Assembly (NCBI GenBank): GCA_027493945.1 | Contig: JAOSJU010000001.1 | Span: 1,550,001-1,614,000 of the forward strand | Source: Burkholderiaceae bacterium | GTDB lineage: Bacteria; Pseudomonadota; Gammaproteobacteria; Burkholderiales; Burkholderiaceae_E | Direction of reading: 5' to 3' | Length of the DNA stretch: 64,000 nt | Program-made: the position numbers and the translations under genes | Shown here: piece after piece, positions 1 through 8,101 of the stretch | Numbering within the stretch: position 1 is the stretch's first letter | Layout: each line of letters opens with the position of its first letter | The notes under the pieces: model-generated | What the model was told of the DNA's origin: nothing | Database searches by the model: none | What the model saw: only the letters and a program-made list of their open reading frames with translations

Positions 1-277
1 CGAGGATCTCGCCGTCGGCGTGCTGCATGCCGGTCAGGCCGACCGGGGCGAGCGCGATCGGCATCGACACCGGCTGGCCGACCATCGTGCTGACCAGCGA
101 GCGGTTGTCGATGTCGACCGCGACCCGCTGGCGCAGCTTGATCGACGCGAAATCGCTTTCATTGGCCCGATAGGTGCTCTCGGTCCACGCCCCCGAGTCA
201 GCGTACTCGTAGAACATCTTCGGCACGCGCCGCCTGGCGAGCAGGCGGAGGTCTTCGATGCAGGTGATCACGGGCAT
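1..277 (-). CDS. FMN-dependent alpha-hydroxy-acid oxidase / L-lactate dehydrogenase family, 5' part only
   Basis: The first 92 codons of a gene that runs off the left edge. The ATG is at 277 and the protein begins MPVITCIEDLRLLARRRVPK, followed by MFYEYADSGAWTESTYRAN and, further on, MPIALAPVGLTGMQHADGE. This is the classic N-terminus of the LldD / glycolate-oxidase family: flavin enzymes that oxidise L-lactate or similar 2-hydroxy acids at the cytoplasmic face of the membrane. The catalytic His and FMN-phosphate site lie outside the window, so the substrate cannot be decided. The ribosome site upstream is weak. A fragment of an IS630 element lies about 165 bases upstream of the start. Confidence 0.8.
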   Translation of the reverse strand, partial: MPVITCIEDLRLLARRRVPKMFYEYADSGAWTESTYRANESDFASIKLRQRVAVDIDNRSLVSTMVGQPVSMPIALAPVGLTGMQHADGEIL

Positions 278-440
278 GTTGGCACGAATCGATCGTTGGG
301 GGCGAGCCACTATAGACGATCTGGCCTGCACCGCGACAGTGGCCGGCGCCTGCGAAATCCGTCACCATGGGGTGCCCAGAAGGAGTGGCATCATGGCGCC
401 TCCCCACACGGAAGCCGAAGAACTCATGGGAACCATGCCG

Positions 441-706
441 CCCGCCGCTGCTGCGGGTACGCCAGACCGTAGCCCAGTCACGTCCACGATCGCTGCTTGT
501 GGTGTATCGCGAGCCAGCGTCGCCAGGATGCGCGCCCGATTCACTTCGCGGGCGTGGCGCGCCCCCCTGGAGCGCACCTCCTCGAGCGGTTGCCTGTCCC
601 TGCCGGATAAGTCCAACGGGATCGGGCGCATGCCAATCTCCGCCCAGACGCGATGAACATGACGCCACTGCATTCATGTTGCATTATTCATGCGTTGTCG
701 CACTAG
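441..706 (-). mobile_element. Relic of an IS630-family element (transposase N-terminus plus one terminal repeat)
   Basis: Translated on the minus strand, this stretch reads MRPIPLDLSGRDRQPLEEVR and then HAREVNRARILATLARDTPQ. It is clearly homologous to the N-terminal helix-turn-helix part of the IS630 transposase at 18903-20004. After DTPQ the frame breaks, and homology resumes with VWRTRS before fading near 441. The outer end (676-706) matches 24 of 31 bases of the right terminal repeat of the complete copy and ends in CTAG. The rest of the element is gone. Nothing is recognisable in 278-440 beyond the upstream region of the oxidase gene, nor in 707-813. Confidence 0.8.
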
Positions 707-813
707 AGCGTCGCCGATCACAGACCATTCTTGGCGGGGACGCGTGCCCTGACCTCTGCGGCGAACGTCGATTCCCACGGTCGAAGCGGAACGCGCATCC
801 TCGAGACGTACCC

Positions 814-1958
814 CATGAAGCTCGTATTCCTCACGAACCACGTCTCGCCGTATCGGGTCTCGACTCTAGTTGCGTTGCGCAAGCGGGTCGATCGACTCAC
901 CATCGTGCTCTCCTCGCGCGACTGCGCGCCCGGTCTGCCGGAGGCAGACATCGAGGTCGAGTACCTGAACAGCATCAAGATCCCGCGCACGCGCCGGCAC
1001 GCCAACGGCTACATCGAACGCTACGAAGTCCATGTGCCGTACGGCGTGATCGGTACGCTGCGTCGGCTCGAACCTGATTGCCTGCTGGCCGCCGAGTTCG
1101 GCGCGCGCACGGCGATGGGAGCGGTTTACTGCAAGCTGTACAGCAAGCCGCTCGTCGTGCACGCCGATCTGTCCGAGGAGTACGAGCGGGGGGCGCGGCA
1201 AGGCGCGCAAGATGCTCCGTACGATGCTTTTGAAGGGTATCGATCGCGTGCTGGTGAACGGTCAGAGCGGTGCCCGCTACATTGAGTCGCTCGGCTACGC
1301 CCGCAAACGGATGATCCACCTGCCGTATGCGACCGACACTGACCACTTCGGCGATGTGATCCACGACTCACCCAACGACGGCGTGCTGCGGATGGTCTAT
1401 GTCGGGCAGTTGATCGAGCGGAAGGGTCTCGAGCCGTTCATCCGCCAGCTCGGCATGCTGCTCGCGCAGCAGCCCGACACCCGCGTCGAGCTGACGCTCG
1501 CGGGAGCCGGTGACCAGCGCGAGATGCTGAACGCACTGCCCCGCCCTGCCAATCTCGAGCTGAAGCTGCCGGGCTCGGTTGCGTATGACAAGCTCGGCGG
1601 ATTCTACGCAGGATTCGACGTGTTCGTGATACCGACGCTCAGCGACACATGGGGCCTGGTCGTCAACGAATCGATGGCGAGCGGCCTACCGGTGCTCGGC
1701 AGCCGCCAGGCGCAGGCAGTCGAGGAAATGGTCGAGGACGGCAAGCAGGGCTGGGTGTTCGACGCGACGTCGACCGACAGCATCGCGTCCACGATCGCGC
1801 GCTGCCTTGACACGCCACGCGAACAGCGACAGCAGATGGGCGACGCCGCCCGCGTGGTCGCGCTACGCATCTCTCCGGCCTATGCGGCTGGGCAGATCCA
1901 CGAGGCCTGTCGACAGGCAATGGCAGAACGGGGCGAGACCGTGGCGCCCACCAGCTGA
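814..1958 (+). pseudogene. Glycosyltransferase family 4 (GT-B), interrupted by one frameshift
   Basis: Starts MKLVFLTNHVSPYRVSTLVA and reads as a GT-B fold glycosyltransferase of about 380 residues. The C-terminal half carries the nucleotide-sugar binding layout: VYVGQLIERKGLEPFI, then GFDVFVIPTLSDTWGLVVNE and SMASGLPVLGS. The N-terminal frame is lost in a run of six G near 1188-1194, and the protein continues in another frame (RGKARKMLRTMLLKGIDRVL). Removing one G restores a single reading frame, so this is either a sequencing indel or a homopolymer mutation. It probably transfers a sugar during repeat-unit assembly of the exopolysaccharide. It ends two bases from the end of the convergent glycosyltransferase gene. 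Confidence 0.8.
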
Positions 1959-1959
1959 A

Positions 1960-3156
1960 TCAGCCGTTGCGAACCGCGGCCATCGCGTCGAGGTAGATCT
2001 GTGTAAGGCGCGCCAGGTTCTCGCGCGGCGTGTAGGCACGCTCGTAGACGGCGCGCGCAGCGCGCCCCATCTCGCGCATCCGCGCCGGGTTCGCGACGGC
2101 CTCGCGCATCGCGCGCGCCAGATCCTCGGCATCGCCCGGCTCGAAAAGCAGGCCGGTACGGCCGTCCTCGATGATCTCGGCCATCGCGCCGAGCCGACTG
2201 GAGATCACCGGCAGCCCCTGCGCAAATGCCTCGACGATCGTGCGCGGAAAGTTCTCGTACCACACGCTCGGCAGCACTAACGCGCTCGCCGCACCCATCT
2301 GCCGCATCACGTCGGCAACCGGCAGGCTGCCGAGAAGTGTCGCGTTCGGCACGGCGCGCAGCACACCCGCCGCCGGTCCGTCACCTGCCACCCGCACCGA
2401 GAGTTCCGGCGCGCGCATCAGCGCCGCAGCGAGCGTGGCGACGCCCTTCTCAGGCGATAGCCGGCCGACGAACAGCAGGCCGGCACGCGGACCATCGTGA
2501 ACCGCGTCCGCGCGCACGAAGTTCGGCTTGACAACGATCCGTTCGGCCGGCAGCCCGCCCTCGACGAACTTGCGCCGGCAAAACTCGTTGAGCGCGACGT
2601 AGCGCGTGACCTTGTTGCTCCACGTCCCCAGCGCGCGATGCAGCACCAGCATGCCCGCGATCACGGCGCTCTGGGTCGCGGAACCCCGATAGCAGCGGTG
2701 GAGGACGCTTGCCCAAGGTACGCGCCCCTTGCAGTCCTCGCACACCCGCCCGTCGCGCAGGTACATCGCCTGCGGACAGTGGAGACGAAAGTTGTGGAGC
2801 GTCTGGACGACCGGAACGCGAGCCTCAGCGGCCGCCCAGTACGCCGACGGCGAGATCAGCGGCAGCGCGTTGTGGACATGGATCACGTCGGGCGCGAACG
2901 CTGCGATTTCTCCGGCAACCTCGCGCCGGCTGCGCGCGGACCACAGCGTGTCGCACGCCAGCGCGAGCCTCGACGCGGAGTCGACATCATGGTTGTCGCG
3001 CAGGTACGTGCGCACCTCGTGTCCCGCGTCGCGCAGCAGGTCAATCTCGGACTCGACGACCGAGTCCTCGCCGCCACGGTGCTGGTAGCGGTTGTGCAGG
3101 ACCAGCACGCGCAGCGGCCGATCTGGAGAAAAGGAAGTCGCGAAGGTATCTGTCAT
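1960..3156 (-). CDS. Glycosyltransferase family 4
   Basis: 398 residues, GT-B fold. The N-terminal domain begins LRVLVLHNRYQHRGGEDSVV. The C-terminal donor-binding domain contains LLFVGRLSPEKGVATLA and VLPSVWYENFPRTIVEAFAQ. A cysteine-containing insert (LHCPQAMYLRDGRVCEDC, then HRCYRG, around residues 125-155) occurs in a subgroup of these enzymes and may bind metal. Acceptor and sugar are unknown; the setting suggests exopolysaccharide repeat-unit assembly on the cytoplasmic side. It is transcribed alone, convergent with the preceding transferase and divergent from the lipoprotein gene at 3394. The ATG at 3156 is the only good start. Confidence 0.88.
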   Translation of the reverse strand: MTDTFATSFSPDRPLRVLVLHNRYQHRGGEDSVVESEIDLLRDAGHEVRTYLRDNHDVDSASRLALACDTLWSARSRREVAGEIAAFAPDVIHVHNALPLISPSAYWAAAEARVPVVQTLHNFRLHCPQAMYLRDGRVCEDCKGRVPWASVLHRCYRGSATQSAVIAGMLVLHRALGTWSNKVTRYVALNEFCRRKFVEGGLPAERIVVKPNFVRADAVHDGPRAGLLFVGRLSPEKGVATLAAALMRAPELSVRVAGDGPAAGVLRAVPNATLLGSLPVADVMRQMGAASALVLPSVWYENFPRTIVEAFAQGLPVISSRLGAMAEIIEDGRTGLLFEPGDAEDLARAMREAVANPARMREMGRAARAVYERAYTPRENLARLTQIYLDAMAAVRNG

Positions 3157-3279
3157 CGGGAGGAAATGGCCTGTGCAGGGAAACGCCTGGCACGTCTGCC
3201 ACCACGCGCAGGGGGCCGGGCGTTATGTGGCGTATCGAGCCGTGTAGCACCGTGGCGCGCATGGACGAACGTGCGCGAT

Positions 3280-3308
3280 TTCACGGTCCTTCGGACGTAA
3301 AATATAGT
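3280..3308 (+). promoter_or_regulatory. Sigma70-type promoter for the lipoprotein gene at 3394
   Basis: A -35 box TTCACG (3280-3285) and a -10 box TATAGT (3303-3308) are separated by 17 bases. Each fits the consensus at four and five of six positions. It lies in an AT-rich patch that stands out from the GC-rich surroundings. The predicted transcript has a leader of roughly 80 bases, and a good AGGAG ribosome site lies just before the ATG at 3394. Confidence 0.55.
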
Positions 3309-3393
3309 CTAATCCCCCGGCAGCGGACGACGCACTCAAAGGTCGATCCGGACAACGCGAACGGGCCTGCGGGTCGTTGATTCAGGAGTAGCC

Positions 3394-4590
3394 ATGGATC
3401 TCAGAAAAGGTGCGGTTCCCCTCTGCGCTCTGGCGCTTGCAGCCTGCGGCGGCGGCGGCGGTGGCGGTGGCGACAATGTCAATCCGGTGAATCAGATGTC
3501 GGTCGATGCCAAGGAGTTGCGCGCATTCATCGGTGATTTGAAGACGCTAAGAGTGGATGCAACCGACCTGCTCGGCAACCTGATCGGCAACCCGACGCTC
3601 ACTTGGTCGACCAGCGCCGCCGGGATCGCAACGGCCGCGCCCGGCACCCAGCCGAGCACCGGCGCGATCACCGCCGTCAGCGCGGGGGGTGCGACAGTCA
3701 CCGTGAGCTCGAACGGTCGCAAGGTCGATACGCCGATCCAGGTGTACGCGAAGCCAGAGAGCGTTGCCGATCTCCAAAAGGTCTTTCCATGGTTCAAGAC
3801 CGGCCTTGGCGTGTCCACCTATTCGGACATCGGGTCGGCAGAGAACGACGCGCGTTTCGCGCACTTCTCGTCGCTGTGGACGTACATGTCAGGGGGCACC
3901 GGACTGCTGCCCACGTCGGGAGCGCCTTCGTCGGCCGAGTTCTACTTCACGCGCGATGTCAACGTCCTGCTCCAAGGCCGCGATCAATGCAACGCGGTGT
4001 TCGAGACACCACCCAGCGTGGGGAGCGTCATGAGCTGCTCGGACGGCATGTGGGGCGGGCCGGAGACGACCGAGCGCTGGTTCTACGTCGCACCGTCGAA
4101 CCCGCTGTCGCAGGACCAGGCACAGATGCAGCATGAGTTGGCCGAGGCCTTCTTTGAGCATGCGGTTCCGGACGAGCAGGAATTCGCCTGGCTTTACAAG
4201 GGCTCCACGCAGTATTACGAGGCTGGGGTGCTGAGCGGGTCGACGTCGTTCAGCGTCGACGTCGCATCGCTCAAGAAGCGCCTCGTAGCCGATCCGACAG
4301 CGAACTGGGTCCCGAGCACTGCGCCATCGGTCATCATGCAGACGCCCTACGCCGCAACGGCTGGCGAAAAGACCATCCATGACTATAGCTACGGCCCCGC
4401 GGCACTGATCCTGTTCCTGCAGACCGACTCGACGTACGCGGACAAGCTGCGGCCGGTGATCGACAAGATCGTGGCAGGCACGATCACGTCGAATTCGGCA
4501 GCAGTCACGGAGCTGCTGAGCACGGCGGGCAAGACGGCACAGCAACTCGACGACGACTACGCTGCCTGGCGCACCGCCAACGCCCTGTGA
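3394..4590 (+). CDS. Lipoprotein with Ig-like domain and a degenerate peptidase-like region, function unknown
   Basis: 398 residues. The N-terminus is a lipoprotein signal with lipobox LALAAC, followed by eight glycines, so it should be lipid-anchored in the envelope. Residues of about 35-120 look like a bacterial Ig-like (BIG2-type) domain: threonine/serine/alanine-rich with TGAITAVSAGGATVTV. The remainder carries HELAEAFFEHA and, some 25 residues on, WLYKGSTQYYEAG. This spacing resembles the zinc helix and the following glutamate helix of gluzincin (MA clan) peptidases, but the HExxH motif is not complete (HELAE), so I do not call it a peptidase. No gene family is recognised with certainty. 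AGGAG precedes the start. It sits between glycosyltransferase genes, so a role in polymer handling is only an inference. Confidence 0.75.
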   Translation: MDLRKGAVPLCALALAACGGGGGGGGDNVNPVNQMSVDAKELRAFIGDLKTLRVDATDLLGNLIGNPTLTWSTSAAGIATAAPGTQPSTGAITAVSAGGATVTVSSNGRKVDTPIQVYAKPESVADLQKVFPWFKTGLGVSTYSDIGSAENDARFAHFSSLWTYMSGGTGLLPTSGAPSSAEFYFTRDVNVLLQGRDQCNAVFETPPSVGSVMSCSDGMWGGPETTERWFYVAPSNPLSQDQAQMQHELAEAFFEHAVPDEQEFAWLYKGSTQYYEAGVLSGSTSFSVDVASLKKRLVADPTANWVPSTAPSVIMQTPYAATAGEKTIHDYSYGPAALILFLQTDSTYADKLRPVIDKIVAGTITSNSAAVTELLSTAGKTAQQLDDDYAAWRTANAL

Positions 4591-4600
4591 GCACCGTCTC

Positions 4601-4657
4601 GACGCCCGGGGGATCCCCCGGGCGTCGCCCCGAACGGGCGGCCAAGTGCCGCCCGTT
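4601..4657 (+). terminator. Double hairpin, probable transcription terminator
   Basis: Directly after the lipoprotein stop lies a perfect 26-base palindrome (4601-4626: GACGCCCGGGGGA and its complement). A second perfect hairpin follows: AACGGGCGGC, a 5-base loop, then GCCGCCCGTT (4633-4657). There is only a short T stretch after it, so termination strength is uncertain. Confidence 0.55.
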
Positions 4658-4742
4658 TGCCATCCCGGTTCGTCTTCCTCGCCGGACTCGCACACATCCA
4701 CCACGGAGCCCCCCTCGGCGAACCTCCACCCGTGGCTCGGGA

Positions 4743-4838
4743 GCGACCACTCATCGGCCGGTCAGGTGGGCGGCGACCACTCATGGAGGCTCGACGACCA
4801 CTTGGCAGTTTTGACAGGAACTCGACGGACCCTGTCAA
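4743..4838 (+). promoter_or_regulatory. Direct repeats and inverted repeat upstream of the beta-helix lipoprotein gene
   Basis: The gap 4591-4891 holds no gene. It contains GCGACCACTCAT at 4743-4754 and again at 4773-4784, with a partial third copy (ACGACCACT) at 4794-4802. The spacing is 30 and then 21 bases, close to whole helical turns. Next comes an inverted repeat TTGACAG ... CTGTCAA (4811-4817 and 4832-4838). The left arm is also a perfect TTGACA -35 box. This looks like a regulated promoter region: an upstream activator array plus an operator or promoter. No specific regulator can be named. Confidence 0.4.
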
Positions 4839-4891
4839 TAGCATCCGCGTAGTCTCCGTGGCCTGTGTCACGTTTCATGGAGGTTACGATC

Positions 4892-6235
4892 GTGCAGACA
4901 CCACGTTTTGCCACATACGCCGCTGTCCTCGTGTTCACCGGGGCGATCGGAGCATGCGGTTCCTTTGACGGCGCCGCCACCGAAGATGCCAGCTCGGCCG
5001 CGGGTGTGGACGAGACCTCTTTGCATGGAGACCGCATCAATGCGGTCTCGAAACCAGCCCCCACCGCCGCGGCGGGAACGTCGATCCCGCAGACCACTAC
5101 CACGACCGCAACCACCACGACGACCGCAACCACCACGACGACCGCAACCGGCAGCGACCCGTCCTACGCATCCGGGACCACCGCGTCGGCAAGCCTGAAG
5201 GCGCTGCCCCCGGGCACGCTCGCCGACAGCGGCCCGGTCGTCATCGACGGCGGGAGCGGCGCTGTGGTCAAGGGCCGCCGCATCTCGAATCCGAATGGGA
5301 ACTGCATCACCGTGCGCAACGGTGCCACCAACGTTCGAATCGAAGGCAACCAGATCGGCCCGTGCAGCGGTGACGGCGTGTCGGTACAGAGCGGCTCGAA
5401 CGGGGTCCTGGCCATCGGCAACAACGTGTCGAACGTCGGTGCCGTCGCCATCAAGGTGGTGGACGCTCGTGACGTGAAGGTGCACAACAACTTCATCGAC
5501 GGTGCGTCGACCGCGATGCGGGCGGTGCGTTCCAGCCAGGTCGAGTTCGAGTTCAACGGCGGCATGAACGTGCGCGGCCGCTACCCCGACGGCCAGTTGG
5601 TGCAGCTCGACAACGTCACCGGCGGCGGCAACCGCGTGCGATGCAACGCCACCGATCTGAACGTCGGCGGCCCCGATCCATACAGTACAACGTCGACGGC
5701 TGACTGGCGGACCGAGGATATCATCAACACTTGGCAGTCGCGTGGCGATCCGTCCGACCCGATCCTGATCGCCTACAACCGGCTCAAGGGCGGCGGCTCC
5801 TTCTTCGGAAGCGGCATCATGTCGGGCGACGGCGGCGGAGCTTACATCTCGGTAGTCGGCAACCGGATCGTCAACCCCTGGAACGCCGGTATCGGCGTGG
5901 CCGGCGGCTCGAACATCCGGATCGAGTCCAACAAGGTGTTCTCGGAGATGCCCGCGTCGGTCGCCGGCGAAGGCTTCTACATCCGCAACTTCTATGAGTC
6001 GGCCTGCACGAACATCGTGCATCAGAACAATCAGATCTTGTGGCCGCCTGCCGACTGGTCATCGTCGGGGTGGGTGCAAGCGTTCTGGCAGCCGCAGGGC
6101 GAGTGCACGAACGTGACTGGCACGTCGACAAATAACCTCAACGCCACGTCGCTCGACAAGGCGATCTTCACCGAGCCGATCGCGGAATGCCGAACTCTGG
6201 CGGCTGCCGTGGGTTTGCCGACCGCCGGCTACTGA
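4892..6235 (+). CDS. Right-handed beta-helix lipoprotein with Thr-rich linker
   Basis: About 447 residues. I chose the GTG at 4892 because GGAGG lies eight bases upstream and the product then starts with a clean signal peptide ending in lipobox FTGAIGAC; an upstream ATG at 4865 is in frame. After the anchor comes a disordered linker including a threonine/alanine stretch of about 20 residues. Then come repeated short beta strands typical of parallel beta-helix proteins (NCITVRNGATNVRIEGNQIG, GVLAIGNNVSNVGAVAIKVV, YISVVGNRIVNPWNAGIGVA). This fold is common in polysaccharide lyases, epimerases and acetyltransferase-associated proteins of polymer export. No catalytic residues could be assigned. 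The context suggests action on the secreted polysaccharide at the outer membrane. Confidence 0.78.
   Translation: MQTPRFATYAAVLVFTGAIGACGSFDGAATEDASSAAGVDETSLHGDRINAVSKPAPTAAAGTSIPQTTTTTATTTTTATTTTTATGSDPSYASGTTASASLKALPPGTLADSGPVVIDGGSGAVVKGRRISNPNGNCITVRNGATNVRIEGNQIGPCSGDGVSVQSGSNGVLAIGNNVSNVGAVAIKVVDARDVKVHNNFIDGASTAMRAVRSSQVEFEFNGGMNVRGRYPDGQLVQLDNVTGGGNRVRCNATDLNVGGPDPYSTTSTADWRTEDIINTWQSRGDPSDPILIAYNRLKGGGSFFGSGIMSGDGGGAYISVVGNRIVNPWNAGIGVAGGSNIRIESNKVFSEMPASVAGEGFYIRNFYESACTNIVHQNNQILWPPADWSSSGWVQAFWQPQGECTNVTGTSTNNLNATSLDKAIFTEPIAECRTLAAAVGLPTAGY
5103..5149 (+). repeat. 18-base tandem repeat (about 2.6 copies) inside the Thr-rich linker
   Basis: The unit CGACCGCAACCACCACGA occurs at 5103-5120 and 5121-5138 and partly at 5139-5149. 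It encodes a six-residue Thr/Ala unit. Because the unit is a multiple of three, copy-number change would lengthen or shorten the linker between lipid anchor and beta-helix without breaking the frame. Confidence 0.75.
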
Positions 6236-6276
6236 TCCTTACAGAATGACGCGCGGCACGCCGCGCACAGTCCTCG

Positions 6277-6310
6277 GACCCTCGCCGCGGCAATGCGGTG
6301 GGGGTCTTTT
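6277..6310 (+). terminator. Rho-independent terminator after the beta-helix gene
   Basis: GACCC-T-CGCCGC pairs imperfectly with GCGGTGGGGGTC across a six-base loop and is followed by TTTT (6307-6310). A second small perfect hairpin (GCGCGGC-AC-GCCGCGC, 6251-6266) lies just upstream. The position, 40-75 bases after the stop codon, fits a terminator. Confidence 0.6.
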
Positions 6311-6435
6311 CCTGCACACGCCGCAACTTGTGTCGACGCTCGTGAAATAATCGCTCGTCGGCGCCGCAGCCTGCTCGAAGAATGTAACCTATCGCCACGA
6401 CCGTGGACGCGTGGGCAGTCCTCGAAGAGTCACCG

Positions 6436-8082
6436 ATGCTGATCGACACCCGTCAAATCCCTAACCTCTCCATCATCGATACCGATCTATGCGTCATCGG
6501 CGCCGGCGCCGCCGGCGTGACCATCGCCCGTGAAATGGAGAAGCACGGCATCGCCACGGTCCTGCTCGAGAGTGGGGGCGTGAAGCCCGACCGCGCCACC
6601 GGCGACCTGTACCGTGGCGAGAACGTCGGCATTCAGTATGAGTTCGCGGGCGGCTGCCGCAGCCGCTATCTGGGCGGCAGCAGCAACTGCTGGGGCGGCT
6701 GGTGCCGGCCCTGGGACGAGTGGGACTTCCGCCAGCGCGACTGGGTGCCCGATAGCGGCTGGCCGTTCGGCGGAGCCGAGCTGGCGAGCTACTACGAACG
6801 CGCCCATGCGGTACTCCAGCTCGGCCCGAACCGTTACGACCTCGACTACTGGGTGCAACCGGACGGCAACCCGAACCTCAAGCGGATCGCGCTCGACCCC
6901 GCCCGCATCGTCGATCAGATTTCGCAGTTCAGCCCACCACTGCGCTTCGGCATCGACTACCGCCACGAGCTGGCGGCCGCCCGGCACGTGCGGGTTTACC
7001 TGCATGCAAACGTCGTCGACATCCAGACCGACAATCCCGCGGCGAACGTGCGCCAGGTCGAGGTCCGCACGCTGACCGGTCTGCGCATGACAGTGCGCGC
7101 GAGGCGCTTCGTGCTGGCCACCGGAGGCATCGAGAACGCCCGAATCCTGCTCGCAGCCAACTCGGTCCAGCCCGCGGGGCTAGGCAACGGCCACGATCTC
7201 GTCGGCCGCTACTTCATGGACCACCCGCGGCTTAACTTCGGCAGCATCCAGTTCAGCGATGCGTACAAGCGGAACATGCTGTACGACATCAAGTTCCACT
7301 ATCAGAACGACGCGGTGGCTGCGCACGGCAAGCGGATCTCCGCGCAGTTCGGCCTATCCGAGAAGGTGCAGCGCGACGAGGGTCTGTTGAACGCCCGCGC
7401 GTGGTTCCGATCGATCTTCCCGGGCGAAACGACCGAGGCGGTCAATGCGCTGTTCCGCATGAAGCGGCGCGTGTCGCGAATGGACGTCAGCGGCCACACC
7501 TTCGGCGGCGACCTGCTCGAGATGCTCAAGCATCCGTGGGATACGACGCTGTTCGCTGCGGCGCGGGTGATGCACCTGACCTCGCTGATCCGCGACGTGC
7601 GCTTTGAGGTGATCGTCGAGCCGCAGCCCAACCGCGACAGCCGGGTGATGCTGTCCGATCAGCGCGACGCGCTCGGCATGCGGCGCGTCAGAATCGACTG
7701 GCAACTCGGCCCGCTGGTACGGCGCACATTCGACCGAACCGTGCAGATTCTCGCCGACGAGCTCGTTCGCAAGGGCATCGCCCATGTCGAGCTCCACGAC
7801 CTCCTCGGCGACCGCCCATGGCCAGAGACCCTTGAGGGTACGTGGCATCACATGGGCACCACGCGGATGCACGATTCGCCCCGCCAAGGCGTGGTTGACC
7901 GCCACTGCAAGGTGCACGAGATCAACAACCTCTGGGTGGCCGGCAGCTCTGTGTTCCCGACCTGCGGCGCGAACTACCCGACGCTCACGCTGGTCGCGCT
8001 GGCACTACGCCTGTCGGACCGGCTCGCCGCCGAAGTGAGCAGACCGGACGCAACGGCACCCATCGAGGCCGCGACCGCCTGA
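6436..8082 (+). CDS. GMC-family FAD oxidoreductase
   Basis: About 548 residues from the ATG at 6436; an in-frame GTG at 6403 would add 11 residues before the FAD fold and has no better ribosome site. The N-terminus has the Rossmann FAD motif DLCVIGAGAAGVTIAREMEK. The C-terminal GMC domain has WHHMGTTRMHDS and GSSVFPTCGANYPTLTLVAL, containing the expected His and Asn of the active site. Family members oxidise alcohol groups of sugars or other small alcohols using FAD. The gene precedes three EPS genes on the same strand (20-base gap to the next), so it may modify a sugar of the polymer or a precursor. That substrate assignment is inference. Confidence 0.85.
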   Translation: MLIDTRQIPNLSIIDTDLCVIGAGAAGVTIAREMEKHGIATVLLESGGVKPDRATGDLYRGENVGIQYEFAGGCRSRYLGGSSNCWGGWCRPWDEWDFRQRDWVPDSGWPFGGAELASYYERAHAVLQLGPNRYDLDYWVQPDGNPNLKRIALDPARIVDQISQFSPPLRFGIDYRHELAAARHVRVYLHANVVDIQTDNPAANVRQVEVRTLTGLRMTVRARRFVLATGGIENARILLAANSVQPAGLGNGHDLVGRYFMDHPRLNFGSIQFSDAYKRNMLYDIKFHYQNDAVAAHGKRISAQFGLSEKVQRDEGLLNARAWFRSIFPGETTEAVNALFRMKRRVSRMDVSGHTFGGDLLEMLKHPWDTTLFAAARVMHLTSLIRDVRFEVIVEPQPNRDSRVMLSDQRDALGMRRVRIDWQLGPLVRRTFDRTVQILADELVRKGIAHVELHDLLGDRPWPETLEGTWHHMGTTRMHDSPRQGVVDRHCKVHEINNLWVAGSSVFPTCGANYPTLTLVALALRLSDRLAAEVSRPDATAPIEAATA

Positions 8083-8101
8083 GCGAACACGAATCACCCC
8101 G

